Source of the DNA: Rikenellaceae bacterium
GTDB taxonomy: Bacteria; Bacteroidota; Bacteroidia; Bacteroidales; Rikenellaceae
Direction: 5' to 3'
Assembly: GCA_017463585.1 (NCBI GenBank)
Contig: JAFTOX010000004.1
Location: 248,001-312,000 of the forward strand
Length of the DNA: 64,000 nucleotides
Shown here: positions 55,299-63,941 of the stretch, piece by piece
Layout of the letters: every line of letters begins with the position of its first letter
Numbering within the stretch: the first letter of the stretch is position 1
The notes under the pieces: model-generated
The model's database searches: none
What the model saw: only the letters and a program-made list of their open reading frames with translations
What the model was told of the DNA's origin: nothing
Translations under genes and position numbers: made by a program

Positions 55299-56357
55299 TT
55301 ATCGTCCGTCGTACATACGGCTGTAATAGTTGCGATATTCGCCCGAAGTGACCGCCGTGAGCCACTCGTCATTGTCCAGATACCAACGCACCGTGCGCTC
55401 GATACCCTCCTCGAAGGTCACCTCGGGAGTCCAGCCAAGCTCCTCGCGCAACTTGGTCGAGTCGATGGCGTAGCGGAGGTCGTGTCCCGCACGGTCGCGC
55501 ACGAATGTAATGAGGTTATCGTCCTCACCCTCAGCGCGTCCGAGCAGTCGGTCGGTCGTTGCGATGAGCAGTCGAATGAGGTCGATGTTGCGCCACTCGT
55601 TGCTGCCACCTATATTATATGTCTCGCCCACGCGCCCGCGATGGAAGATCAGATCAATCGCTCGCGCGTGATCCTCAACGTAGAGCCAATCGCGCACGTT
55701 CTGCCCACGACCATAGACAGGCAGCGGTCGGCGTTCGCGTATGTTGTTGATGAACAGCGGGATAAGTTTCTCGGGGAATTGGTAAGGACCGTAGTTGTTC
55801 GAGCAGTTGCTGACGACGATCGGCAGCCCGAACGTGTCGTGGAACGCACGCACAAAGTGGTCGCTCGACGCCTTGCTGGCCGAGTAGGGCGAGTGGGGCT
55901 CGTAGCGCGACAGCTCGGTAAATGCACCCTCGGCACCCAACGAACCATAAACCTCGTCGGTCGAAACGTGGTAGAAGAGGTGCTGCGCGCCGTCATTCCA
56001 GCGCTCCTTTGCCACCTGCAACAACGTCAGCGTACCCAGCACATTGGTGCGTGCAAAGGCAAACGGATCGTCAATCGAGCGATCGACGTGGCTCTCAGCC
56101 GCCAGATGAATCACGCTGTCGATCGAGTGGCGGTCGAACACCTCACGCACCGCTTCGACATCGCAAATATCGACGCGCTCGAAACGGTAATTTGCAGCCT
56201 CTTCGATGTCGCGCAGATTGGCGGGATTGCCCGCATAGGTCAGCGCGTCGAGATTGACAATCAGGTAATTAGGATATTTATTGACCATCAGTCGCACCAA
56301 GTGCGAACCGATAAATCCGGCACCACCCGTGATCACTATTTTGCGTTCCATCGTCAT
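55299..56357 (-). CDS. rmlB: dTDP-glucose 4,6-dehydratase
   Basis: 352 residues from the ATG at 56357 (a second ATG is two codons later). Second step of dTDP-rhamnose and related sugar synthesis. NAD-binding motif TGGAGFIG near 10-17, LAAESHVDRSI near 86, the catalytic STDEVYG near 135 and YSASKASSD near 160 with the Tyr and Lys of the SDR active site. RHSIDSVIHLAAESH and ERTVRWYLDN are family marks. It follows rmlA by 11 bp. rmlC and rmlD are not next to it. Confidence 0.94.
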   Translation of the reverse strand: MTMERKIVITGGAGFIGSHLVRLMVNKYPNYLIVNLDALTYAGNPANLRDIEEAANYRFERVDICDVEAVREVFDRHSIDSVIHLAAESHVDRSIDDPFAFARTNVLGTLTLLQVAKERWNDGAQHLFYHVSTDEVYGSLGAEGAFTELSRYEPHSPYSASKASSDHFVRAFHDTFGLPIVVSNCSNNYGPYQFPEKLIPLFINNIRERRPLPVYGRGQNVRDWLYVEDHARAIDLIFHRGRVGETYNIGGSNEWRNIDLIRLLIATTDRLLGRAEGEDDNLITFVRDRAGHDLRYAIDSTKLREELGWTPEVTFEEGIERTVRWYLDNDEWLTAVTSGEYRNYYSRMYDGR

Positions 56358-56368
56358 CTTCGGTTGCT

Positions 56369-57253
56369 CTATTTTTGAGTTTTTTCGGCCACCTTCAACA
56401 GATAGCGACCATAGGGATTGCGCGCCATCGGCTCGGCCACCTCGCGCAGTTTTTCGACCGAGATCCACCCCTTGCGGAAGGCGATCTCCTCCAAGCAGGC
56501 GATCTTGACGCCCTGACGTTTCTCGATCACCTCGACGAAGATCGACGCCTCGGCCAACGAGTCGTGCGTACCCGTATCGAGCCAAGCAAATCCCTCGCCA
56601 AAGGTATCGACGTGTAGCTCGCCCTCGCTCAGAAACTGCTGATTTACAGAGGTTATCTCCAACTCACCACGTGCCGAGGGACGAATCGAGTGAGCGATTT
56701 CGACCACGCGATTGGGATAGAAATAGAGTCCCACAACGGCATAGTTTGACTTCGGTGCTGCTGGCTTCTCCTCGATCGAAAGGCAACGACCCTCGGCATC
56801 GAACTCCGCTACACCATAGCGTTCGGGATCATCGACGCGGTAGCCGAATATTGTTGCACGGCTCTCATTCTCAGCTCGTTCGACAGCCTGCGTCAGTTTC
56901 TCGGCCAAGCCTGCGCCGTGGAAGATGTTGTCGCCAAGCACCAGACAAACGCTATCGCCCGCGATGAACTCCTCGCCAATCAGGAACGCCTGTGCCAATC
57001 CGTCGGGCGAGGGTTGTTCGGCATACTCCAAACGCACGCCGAAATCCGATCCGTCGCCCAGCAGACGGCGGAACGAAGGTGCGTCTTGCGGTGTGGTAAT
57101 GATCAGAATATCACGCACTCCCGCCTGCATCAATACCGAGATGGGGTAATAGACCATCGGTTTGTCGTAGATCGGGAGCAGTTGTTTCGAAACGCCCTTA
57201 GTTATCGGATAGAGTCGGGTGCCGGAGCCGCCGGCCAGAACGATGCCTTTCAT
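56369..57253 (-). CDS. rmlA: Glucose-1-phosphate thymidylyltransferase
   Basis: 294 residues. Makes dTDP-glucose from glucose-1-phosphate and dTTP. The signature [19 protein letters not shown] is at residues 2-20, then [16 protein letters not shown], and [13 protein letters not shown] near 108 for the catalytic Asp and metal. The C-terminal end [10 protein letters not shown] is normal. It heads the minus-strand operon and diverges from metY across 213 bp. Confidence 0.95.
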   Translation of the reverse strand: MKGIVLAGGSGTRLYPITKGVSKQLLPIYDKPMVYYPISVLMQAGVRDILIITTPQDAPSFRRLLGDGSDFGVRLEYAEQPSPDGLAQAFLIGEEFIAGDSVCLVLGDNIFHGAGLAEKLTQAVERAENESRATIFGYRVDDPERYGVAEFDAEGRCLSIEEKPAAPKSNYAVVGLYFYPNRVVEIAHSIRPSARGELEITSVNQQFLSEGELHVDTFGEGFAWLDTGTHDSLAEASIFVEVIEKRQGVKIACLEEIAFRKGWISVEKLREVAEPMARNPYGRYLLKVAEKTQK

Positions 57254-57275
57254 CTGTTTGCTGATTAAGTGGTTG

Positions 57276-57283
57276 CACGTGCC
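57276..57283. promoter_or_regulatory. GCACGTGC palindrome in the rmlA leader
   Basis: Perfect 8-bp palindrome 23 bp before the rmlA start. It lies in the left arm of a stem TTGCACGT (57274-57281) / ACGTGCAA (57299-57306). The same octamer recurs at 57412-57419 before metY. Confidence 0.4.
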
Positions 57284-57316
57284 ACGAAAACGGGCCGACG
57301 TGCAAAATTATTCTTA

Positions 57317-57347
57317 CAAATATAAAACATTATTACGAGAAAAACAA
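57317..57347 (-). promoter_or_regulatory. rmlA promoter
   Basis: On the minus strand: TTG (57347-57345), 20-bp spacer, TATATTTG (57324-57317). It lies 64 bp before the start codon. Confidence 0.65.
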
Positions 57348-57366
57348 CCCCACGCACCGCACTGAG

Positions 57367-57397
57367 TTGCAATTCCCGAAAATAGAGCGTAAATTTG
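57367..57397 (+). promoter_or_regulatory. metY promoter
   Basis: TTG (57367-57369), 20-bp spacer, TAAATTTG (57390-57397), with a leader of about 63 nt to the ATG at 57467. A longer reading frame starting at 57395 would overlap this box and is rejected. Confidence 0.7.
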
Positions 57398-57409
57398 CGG
57401 ATCGTATGT

Positions 57410-57421
57410 GCGCACGTGCGC
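57410..57421. promoter_or_regulatory. 12-bp palindrome at the metY transcript start
   Basis: GCGCACGTGCGC is perfectly symmetric, contains GCACGTGC, and lies 13-24 bp after the -7 box. It could be an operator or a small hairpin. Confidence 0.4.
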
Positions 57422-57466
57422 GACGATTTTTTTGATTCAGATAATAACCAAAAATATCATAACACA

Positions 57467-58753
57467 ATGGCAGATAAGAAATTGCGTTTCGAGACGCGCC
57501 AAATTCATAGTGGCTATCACATCGACCAGACCGGCTCGCGTGGTGTGGCGATCTATCCGACGGCTGCATACCATTTTCGTGATTGCGACCACGCCGCACG
57601 CCTGTTCGAACTGAGCGAGGGCGGCAATATCTATACCCGTCTGCAAAACCCCACCTCGTCGGCTTACGAGGAGCGTATTGCAGCGTTGTACGATGCGGCA
57701 GGTGCGCTGGCAGTGTCGAGCGGTATGTCGGCTATTCTGCTGACAATCACTTCGTTGGCAGAGAAGGGACAGAACATCGTTACCTCGCCTTTCCTGTATG
57801 GCGGAACGTACAATCAGTTCAAGATCTCGTTGCGTAAGTTGGGTATCGAGTGCCGCATTGCACAGCACGATTCGATCGAGGCGATGGAGGCGCTGATTGA
57901 CGAAAATACGCGCGCTGTGTATGTCGAGAGTATGGGCAATCCGACCTGCGATGTGCCTGATTTGGAGCGTGTTGCCGAGATGGCGCACCGCCACGATGTG
58001 CCCTTCGTGGTCGATAATACGTTCGGCGCGGGTGGCTACCTCTGCAACCCGTTTGAGTGGGGTGCGGACATCGTTTTGGAGTCGGCAACCAAGTGGATCA
58101 ACGGTCACGGTACGGCAATGGGTGGCGTGATTATCGACGGTGGTCGCTACGATTGGGGCAATGGTAAGTTCCCGCAGATCGACGGCCCGTCGGAGGGCTA
58201 CCACGGCCTGAACCTCTACAAGGCATTTGGGCCGGCAGCGTTCGTTGTGAAATGTCGCGTCGATGGTCTGCGCGATCTGGGTTGCTGTCCTTCGTCGTTC
58301 GATTCGTATCTGATGCTTATCGGTCTGGAAACCTTGTCGTTGCGTGTCGATCACGAGGTGCGTTCGGCGTGGCGTCTGGCCGAATATTGCCGCAATCACC
58401 CGAAGGTACGTCGCGTAAGTTTTGTCGGTTTTGAGGATCACGCAGGGCACGTCAATGCCAAGAAATATTTCCGCCACGGCTCGTCGAGTGTATTTACGAT
58501 CGAGTTGGAGGGCACGCTCGACACGACCATCAAGTTCGTCGAGTCGCTCAAATTGTTCGCGCATATGACGATGATTGGCGATTCGATCAGCGTCGTAACC
58601 CACCCCGCCTCGACTACGCACAAACAGCTCAGCGACGAGGATAAGATCGCTGCGGGCGTAACGCCGACTTTGCTGCGTATCTCGATGGGATTGGAAAATG
58701 TCGAGGATTTGATCGACGATTTCGAACAAGCATTTGCTGCAATCGACAGATAA
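57467..58753 (+). CDS. metY: O-acetylhomoserine sulfhydrylase
   Basis: Forms homocysteine from O-acetylhomoserine and sulfide. 428 residues from the ATG at 57467. PLP lysine Lys209 lies in ESATKWINGHG. LRFETRQIHSGYHID at the start and NIYTRLQNPTSSAYEERIAAL near 66 match the Cys/Met metabolism PLP family, MetY branch (long form). VVTHPASTTHKQL near the end is a family mark. The stop overlaps the metX start by one base, so the genes are coupled. Confidence 0.93.
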   Translation: MADKKLRFETRQIHSGYHIDQTGSRGVAIYPTAAYHFRDCDHAARLFELSEGGNIYTRLQNPTSSAYEERIAALYDAAGALAVSSGMSAILLTITSLAEKGQNIVTSPFLYGGTYNQFKISLRKLGIECRIAQHDSIEAMEALIDENTRAVYVESMGNPTCDVPDLERVAEMAHRHDVPFVVDNTFGAGGYLCNPFEWGADIVLESATKWINGHGTAMGGVIIDGGRYDWGNGKFPQIDGPSEGYHGLNLYKAFGPAAFVVKCRVDGLRDLGCCPSSFDSYLMLIGLETLSLRVDHEVRSAWRLAEYCRNHPKVRRVSFVGFEDHAGHVNAKKYFRHGSSSVFTIELEGTLDTTIKFVESLKLFAHMTMIGDSISVVTHPASTTHKQLSDEDKIAAGVTPTLLRISMGLENVEDLIDDFEQAFAAIDR

Positions 58754-59778
58754 TGAACCAAGTACAATATTTCGAATACAACGCTCCCGTCGAGCTTGAT
58801 TGTGGTGCGGTGCTGCCTGAGGTGCGCATCGCCTACCACACCTACGGCGAGATGAATGCCGATCGCAGCAATGTGATCTGGGTCTGCCACGCGCTGACGG
58901 CAAATTCCGATGTGGCCGATTGGTGGGAGCATACGGTCGAGGAGGGTAAGTTCCTCGATCCCGCCCGATATTTCGTGGTTTGTGCCAATTTTATCGGCTC
59001 GTGCTACGGCTCGACAGGTCCTCTGTCGGTCAATCCCGCGACGGGCAAACCCTACTACAACGACTTCCCGATTGTGACGGTGCGCGATATGGTGCGTTGT
59101 CATCGTTTGCTGGCGGAATATCTTGGTATTGAACGGGTTAAGATGTTGATCGGTAGTTCGATCGGCGGTTATCAATGTTGTGAGTGGGCGGTGCAGTGTC
59201 CCGACTTTGCCGAGCGATTGGTGTTGATCGCAACACTCTCGCACTCAACGCCTTGGGCGCACGCCTTCAATGAGTCGCAGCGTATGGCGATCGAGTGTGA
59301 CCCCGAATTTGGCGAGCCGCGCGAGGACGCTGCGTGGAAGGGTATGGCAACAGCGCGCTCGATAGCCCTGCTTAGCTATCGCGGTCAGCAGGCATACGAC
59401 AAAACACAGCAGGACCCCGACGCCGTGAAGAAGATTACGGGGCATCGTGCGACGACCTATCAACGTTATCAAGGCGAGAAACTCTGCCGACGATTCAACG
59501 TCTACTCCTATCACCGACTGACGCACGCCGTTGATTCTCATAACATTGCGCGCGGTCGGGCGGAGAGCGAGGAGGAGTTGTTGCGATCGATTCGTTCGCG
59601 CACGGTGGTCATTGCCATTTCGTCGGATCTGTTGTTCCCCGCCGATCAGATTGAGCAGATGAGCCGCCTGATTCCCAATGCCGAGTACCACCTGATCGAC
59701 TCGGATTTTGGTCACGACGGTTTCCTGATCGAACACATCAAGCTGAATGATATTATTATGAATGTGCTTGAAAATTAA
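58753..59778 (+). CDS. metX: Homoserine O-acetyltransferase
   Basis: Activates homoserine with acetyl-CoA for the sulfhydrylase next to it. 341 residues of alpha/beta-hydrolase fold. The nucleophile is Ser136 in GSSIGG, with the Asp in SSDLLFPADQIE and the His in FGHDGFLIE. The motif LTANSDVADWW near 49 and YGSTGPLSVNP near 84 match MetX. A true acetyl preference is inferred from pairing with metY. Confidence 0.93.
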   Translation: MNQVQYFEYNAPVELDCGAVLPEVRIAYHTYGEMNADRSNVIWVCHALTANSDVADWWEHTVEEGKFLDPARYFVVCANFIGSCYGSTGPLSVNPATGKPYYNDFPIVTVRDMVRCHRLLAEYLGIERVKMLIGSSIGGYQCCEWAVQCPDFAERLVLIATLSHSTPWAHAFNESQRMAIECDPEFGEPREDAAWKGMATARSIALLSYRGQQAYDKTQQDPDAVKKITGHRATTYQRYQGEKLCRRFNVYSYHRLTHAVDSHNIARGRAESEEELLRSIRSRTVVIAISSDLLFPADQIEQMSRLIPNAEYHLIDSDFGHDGFLIEHIKLNDIIMNVLEN

Positions 59779-59784
59779 CGAGAT

Positions 59785-60537
59785 ATGAAACGATTATTGA
59801 TATTGCTCGTGGCGCTTGTCGCCGTGTCGTGCGAGTTGACCAATGAGGTGATTCGCCCCTCGGAGGGCGTGACGCTGATGAGCTACAACGTGCGTAGCGG
59901 CAAGGGTATGGACGACAAGCGCGATTTGGATCGTACAGCGGCAGTGATCCGTGCGGCGCAGGCCGATGTGGTGGCGTTGCAGGAGATCGATAGCGCGGCA
60001 CGCCGTAGCGGCGGCAAAGATGTGGCGGCGGTGTTGGGTAAGAAGTGCTCGATGTTCCATACCTTTTCGAAGGCGATTGATTTCGATGGCGGTGGTTATG
60101 GCGTGGCACTACTGAGCCGTGAGAAACCCGTTGCAGTTCAGCGTTTTGCGCTCCCTGGCCGAGAGGAGGCTCGTACGCTGCTTGTGGTCGAATTCAAGCA
60201 CTTTATCGTCGCTTCGACCCACCTCTCGCTGACGGCTGAGGATCGAATGGCGTCGTTGGTGGTGATCGATAGCGTGGCGACGGCGGCTCGCAAGCCCATC
60301 TTCATTGCGGGCGATTGGAACGCTACGCCCGATAGCGAATTTGGTCGTGCGCTGGGCGAAAAGATGCAATATCTGACCGATACTGCGGCCTGCACCTTCC
60401 CTGCCGATCGCCCCGATCGTGTGATCGACTACATCGTGGCACCCATCGCGCAGCGTGTCGAGGTGCTCCACCGTGAGGTCATCAACGAGCCGATGGTGTC
60501 GGATCATCGCCCGTTGAAGATCGTCGTGAAGTTTTAG
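59785..60537 (+). CDS. Endonuclease/exonuclease/phosphatase-family lipoprotein
   Basis: 250 residues. Signal peptide with lipobox VAVSC (Cys16). EEP fold with MSYNVRSGKG near 32, ALQEID near 67, ASTHLSL near 141, GDWNATPDSEFG near 174 and VSDHRPL near 240. This supplies all metal and catalytic positions of the superfamily. The substrate could be a phosphodiester, a sugar phosphate or nucleic acid outside the cell. It is 6 bp from metX, an odd partner for methionine genes. Confidence 0.88.
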   Translation: MKRLLILLVALVAVSCELTNEVIRPSEGVTLMSYNVRSGKGMDDKRDLDRTAAVIRAAQADVVALQEIDSAARRSGGKDVAAVLGKKCSMFHTFSKAIDFDGGGYGVALLSREKPVAVQRFALPGREEARTLLVVEFKHFIVASTHLSLTAEDRMASLVVIDSVATAARKPIFIAGDWNATPDSEFGRALGEKMQYLTDTAACTFPADRPDRVIDYIVAPIAQRVEVLHREVINEPMVSDHRPLKIVVKF

Positions 60538-60565
60538 ACGAACTATTCTAAACCGCTGAAAATTT

Positions 60566-60608
60566 AGCACATTTTGTCGCTTTGGGCGATGAAATGTGCT
60601 CGTTTTTT
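60566..60608 (+). terminator. Terminator of the metY operon
   Basis: AGCACATTT (60566-60574) with AAATGTGCT (60592-60600), inner TCGC/GCGA, then CG and six T. Confidence 0.85.
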
Positions 60609-60623
60609 AAGTAAAAAAGCGTA

Positions 60624-60654
60624 TTGTTTCGACACGATTTTATTGCGACCTTTG
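60624..60654 (+). promoter_or_regulatory. Promoter of the porin gene
   Basis: TTG (60624-60626), 20-bp spacer, GACCTTTG (60647-60654), one base off consensus, 49 bp before the ATG at 60704. Confidence 0.55.
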
Positions 60655-60703
60655 TAATACATTTGAAATAGAGTTGCAAACAAAACTTAAAAAGGTAAAT
60701 ATT

Positions 60704-61738
60704 ATGAAGAAATTTACAAGATTAATGCTTTTGGCCGTTGGCGTACTGAGTTGCTCGGTGGCTATGGCGCAGAGTGCTGACGAGGTCAGCGAGCGTGAGT
60801 TGGAAGCTCGCGTAATCAAGCTCGAAGAGAAATTCTCGTGGATGCCCAAAATCAGCGGTTCGATCTGGGCTCGCTATCAATTTGACACATACGCTGGCGA
60901 CAAGGGCTTCGATATCCGTCGTGCACGTTTGGATATCAAGGGTAACATCGCTCCCAAGTTGGACTATCGCTTGCAGTTGGAGTTCGCATCGTCGCCCAAA
61001 ATCATCGACGCATACGTGCGTTATACCCCCGTTAAGGGCTTTGGCGTGCAGTTCGGTCAGGCTAAGTTCCCCTTCACGTTGGAGAATCCCTACTCGCCCC
61101 TCAAACTCGAAACCATCGAGAATGCAATGGGCGTAAGCTATATGTCGGGTTTCAGCGATTTGGCAGGTATCAAGGCCAACGGCCGCGACATCGGTCTGTC
61201 GATCTTTGGCGACCTGTTCAAGGGCGTAGTGAACTATCAGGTAGGCGTTTATAATGGCGCCGGTATCAACAAGTCGGACGACAACAAGCATAAGGATTTC
61301 GCTGCTCGTCTGAATATCAACCCCTTCAAGCATATGACTCTGTCGGGCTCGGTCTATCTGGGTAAGACGGGTGCGCAGGACGCAATGGCCGATCGTAATC
61401 GCTACGCCGTAGGTGCTCGTTACGACAACAAGGCTCTGGTTGTTCGTTCGGAGTACATCTGGGGTTGCACGGGCGCACAGAAGAGCGAGGGCGTCTATGC
61501 GTTGGCTGGCTATTGGGTAACCAAGAAGGTGATGCCCATCGTTCGTTTCGACTATTTCAGCAAGAACAGCAACGCTGCCGATGTGGCAGATCGCTACGCA
61601 GGCGAGCAGACCAACTACTTGGTGGGTGTCGATTATTGGCCTTTGAAGAATCTGCGTTTGCAGCTCAACTACACCTATCAGCACATTGCCGGTATCGATT
61701 CGGGCAAGTTGGCATTGCAGGTTTGCGGCGTGTTCTAA
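60704..61738 (+). CDS. Phosphate-selective porin O/P-type outer-membrane protein
   Basis: 344 residues from the ATG at 60704. Signal peptide ending SVAMAQ, then a short coiled-coil (SERELEARVIKLEEKF), then a barrel. GFDIRRARLDIKGNIAPKLDYRLQLEF near 63 and VQFGQAKFPFTLENPYS near 115 are marks of the OprO/OprP family. The chain ends in a C-terminal Phe (CGVF). In Bacteroidetes the family is not always phosphate-linked. Probably co-transcribed with the YeiH gene 53 bp downstream. Confidence 0.85.
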   Translation: MKKFTRLMLLAVGVLSCSVAMAQSADEVSERELEARVIKLEEKFSWMPKISGSIWARYQFDTYAGDKGFDIRRARLDIKGNIAPKLDYRLQLEFASSPKIIDAYVRYTPVKGFGVQFGQAKFPFTLENPYSPLKLETIENAMGVSYMSGFSDLAGIKANGRDIGLSIFGDLFKGVVNYQVGVYNGAGINKSDDNKHKDFAARLNINPFKHMTLSGSVYLGKTGAQDAMADRNRYAVGARYDNKALVVRSEYIWGCTGAQKSEGVYALAGYWVTKKVMPIVRFDYFSKNSNAADVADRYAGEQTNYLVGVDYWPLKNLRLQLNYTYQHIAGIDSGKLALQVCGVF

Positions 61739-61791
61739 TCGAACGACGCACGCGTTAAAGAAAAGAATTATTAACTCTTAAACCTTTGATA

Positions 61792-63087
61792 ATGAAATCG
61801 TTTTTCCAAAAACTGTTGGTCGAGGACTGGGTTGTTGTGATGCTGTCGATTCCGCTGTTGCTCTTGTGCGCATTCGGGTCGTATCTGCCCTCGATCTCGA
61901 TCCCCTCGAATATGCTCGAAGCATCGGCTTGGGGTAAGATCGCAATGTTGTTCGTAATCGCATTGGTTACGCTCTTCGCTGGTAATAAGCTGCTTAGCCG
62001 CCCGATGAAGGGTATGCTCGGCTCGTTTGTGGTTGTGTTCCTGATCGCTGCGCTGGCAATGTGGATCGGTAACGTGCCCTACATCAAGAGCGAGCTGGGT
62101 TTGGAGCCCGTGTTCTTCTCGGTGATCTTCGGTCTGATTATTCGTAACGCTTTCCATATTCCCGAGTGGTTGAAACCCGCTATCCAGAGCGAGTTCTATA
62201 TCAAGATCGGTGTGGTTTGCCTCGGTGCTACGATTATGATTAGCGACGTGTTGAAGTCGGGTGCTATGGGTCTGTTGCAGGCGCTGGTGATCGTAACCGT
62301 AGTTTGGTTCTTCGCTTACATCATCTCGCGTAAGGTGTTCAAGGTGGAGCAGGCAACGGCAATGACCCTTTCAAGCGGTGTAACGATCTGCGGTGTGTCG
62401 GCTTGTATCACGGCTGCGGGTGTGGCTGGTACGGACAAGAAGAGCCTGTCGTATATCGTTTCGGTCGTTCTGATCGTTGTTGTTCCGATGATCTACTTTA
62501 TGCCGTGGTTGGCAGGTATGGTTGCTCCGCTGTTGTCGTCGGATCCCACTGTACAGCAGGAGATTATGGGTGCTTGGATCGGTGGTACGATCGATACCAC
62601 GAGTGGTGTTGCAGCTTCGTCGGAGATGGCTGGTGAGATCGCTAACCGTACTGCAATCGTTGTGAAGGCTACTCAGAACGTACTGATCGGTGTTGTTGCA
62701 TTCTTCATCGCTCTCTACCTCTCGACTAAGGGTGAGGGTGGTCAGTCGCAGCGCCCGTCGCTCAAAATCGTATGGGATAAGTTCCCGAAGTTCATCTTGG
62801 CATTCGTTGTTGCATCGTTGGTATTCTCGCTGTTGAAGGAGGCTGACCTGCTGACACTCAACGCTAAGGGCAAGCTGATCGAGACCTCGTTGGCTAAGAC
62901 GATGTCGACGCTGTTCTTCTCGTTGGCATTCGTTTGTATCGGTCTGGATACCCGCTTGAAGGATATCATCTCGAAGGAGAATCGCTCGACGCTCTATGCT
63001 TTCTTGACTGCACAGTGCTTCAATATCGTTGCAACGTTCGTGGTTGCTTGGTTGTTCTTCGGTGTTGTTAAGCCGATGCTTGGATAG
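61792..63087 (+). CDS. YeiH-family putative sulfate exporter
   Basis: 431 residues with about eleven membrane segments. The ATG at 61792 is chosen over a TTG two codons before. Motifs VFFSVIFGLIIRN near 107, IKIGVVCLGATIMISD near 140, SSGVTICGVSACITAAG near 195 and GAWIGGTIDTTSGVAASSE near 260 match the Cons_hypoth698 (YeiH) family. Transport of sulfate or sulfonate breakdown products is known only for some members. The upstream porin may serve the same solute. Confidence 0.87.
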   Translation: MKSFFQKLLVEDWVVVMLSIPLLLLCAFGSYLPSISIPSNMLEASAWGKIAMLFVIALVTLFAGNKLLSRPMKGMLGSFVVVFLIAALAMWIGNVPYIKSELGLEPVFFSVIFGLIIRNAFHIPEWLKPAIQSEFYIKIGVVCLGATIMISDVLKSGAMGLLQALVIVTVVWFFAYIISRKVFKVEQATAMTLSSGVTICGVSACITAAGVAGTDKKSLSYIVSVVLIVVVPMIYFMPWLAGMVAPLLSSDPTVQQEIMGAWIGGTIDTTSGVAASSEMAGEIANRTAIVVKATQNVLIGVVAFFIALYLSTKGEGGQSQRPSLKIVWDKFPKFILAFVVASLVFSLLKEADLLTLNAKGKLIETSLAKTMSTLFFSLAFVCIGLDTRLKDIISKENRSTLYAFLTAQCFNIVATFVVAWLFFGVVKPMLG

Positions 63088-63118
63088 TACGATCGGTCGA
63101 TTTAATCCGAAAATAGAT

Positions 63119-63152
63119 ATAGCGATTTGGAATTTCGATTCCGAATCGCTAT
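63119..63152 (+). other. Long hairpin over the aquaporin promoter
   Basis: ATAGCGATTTGGAAT (63119-63133) pairs with ATTCCGAATCGCTAT (63138-63152), 15 pairs with one G-U, loop TTCG. It lies 31 bp after the YeiH stop and may end that transcript, though only a weak T-run follows. Confidence 0.75.
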
Positions 63153-63157
63153 ATTTG
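63126..63157 (+). promoter_or_regulatory. Aquaporin gene promoter
   Basis: TTTG (63126-63129), 20-bp spacer, TATATTTG (63150-63157), 32 bp before the ATG at 63190. The -33 box and the start of the -7 box sit in the two arms of the hairpin at 63119-63152. Confidence 0.75.
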
Positions 63158-63189
63158 TTATCGGTAAAACTCTAAAACACTAATTGTAT

Positions 63190-63873
63190 ATGAAGAAGTA
63201 TTTAGCAGAAATGGTCGGTACGATGGTTCTCGTACTGATGGGTTGCGGCAGTGCCGTATTCTTTGGTTGCTCGGCTCCGGCTGAGGTGCTGGCCGTTGCA
63301 TTTGCATTTGGTCTTTCGGTAGTCGGTATGGCTTACTGCATTGGCGGCATTTCGGGTTGCCACATCAATCCCGCAATTACGTTGGGCGTATGGCTCTCGG
63401 GTCGTATGAGCGGCAAGGACGCGCTGGGTTATATGGCATTTCAGGTTGTTGGTGCGATCATCGGTGCAGCTCTGATCTACGTTCTGACGTCGACGGGTGG
63501 CTTCGGCGCAACCACCGCAACGGGTGCTAACTCGTTTGGTGTGGGCGAGATGTTCCAGGCGTTCTTGGCTGAGGTGATCTTCACCTTCGTATTTGTGCTC
63601 GTTGTGTTGGGCGCAACCGACAGCGAGAAGGGTGCAGGCAACTTTGCAGGTTTGGCAATCGGTCTGACGCTGGTGCTTGTTCATATCGTTTGTATTCCCA
63701 TCACGGGTACCTCGGTGAACCCTGCACGTTCGATCGGTCCCGCACTGTTCGAGGGTGGTGTAGCGTTGAAGCAGTTGTGGTTGTTCATTTTGGCTCCGAT
63801 GGTTGGTGCAGCGTTCGCAGCAGGTACTTGGAGATGTCTGAGCACCGAGTGCAAGTGCTGCAAGAAGGAGTAG
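63190..63873 (+). CDS. aqpZ: Aquaporin (AqpZ type)
   Basis: 227 residues, six membrane segments. Both NPA boxes are present: HINPAITLG near 60 and SVNPARSIGP near 179. The selectivity filter of water channels is kept, with the His in LVHIVCIP and the Arg in NPARS. It closely follows E. coli AqpZ through most of its length, so water rather than glycerol is expected. The short Cys-rich end (STECKCCKKE) is not part of the family core. The ATG at 63190 is chosen over a TTG two codons upstream. Confidence 0.93.
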   Translation: MKKYLAEMVGTMVLVLMGCGSAVFFGCSAPAEVLAVAFAFGLSVVGMAYCIGGISGCHINPAITLGVWLSGRMSGKDALGYMAFQVVGAIIGAALIYVLTSTGGFGATTATGANSFGVGEMFQAFLAEVIFTFVFVLVVLGATDSEKGAGNFAGLAIGLTLVLVHIVCIPITGTSVNPARSIGPALFEGGVALKQLWLFILAPMVGAAFAAGTWRCLSTECKCCKKE

Positions 63874-63901
63874 CATAGCTGCTCAATCGGCAGAAATTGA
63901 G

Positions 63902-63941
63902 GAGGGTTGCTCGCCAGTGTGCGGGCAACCCTCTCTGTTTT
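63902..63941 (+). terminator. Aquaporin gene terminator
   Basis: GAGGGTTGC (63902-63910) with GCAACCCTC (63925-63933), then TCTGTTTT. Nothing can be called in 63942-64000. Confidence 0.8.

Noticed and set aside
56358..56585. Longer rmlB start at 56585
   Set aside because: It runs through the 3' end of rmlA in another frame; the Rossmann motif begins right after the ATG at 56357.
57398..57466. SAM riboswitch in the metY leader
   Set aside because: The leader is only about 63 nt and lacks the conserved core of SAM-I or SAM-II; it shows only a 12-bp palindrome.
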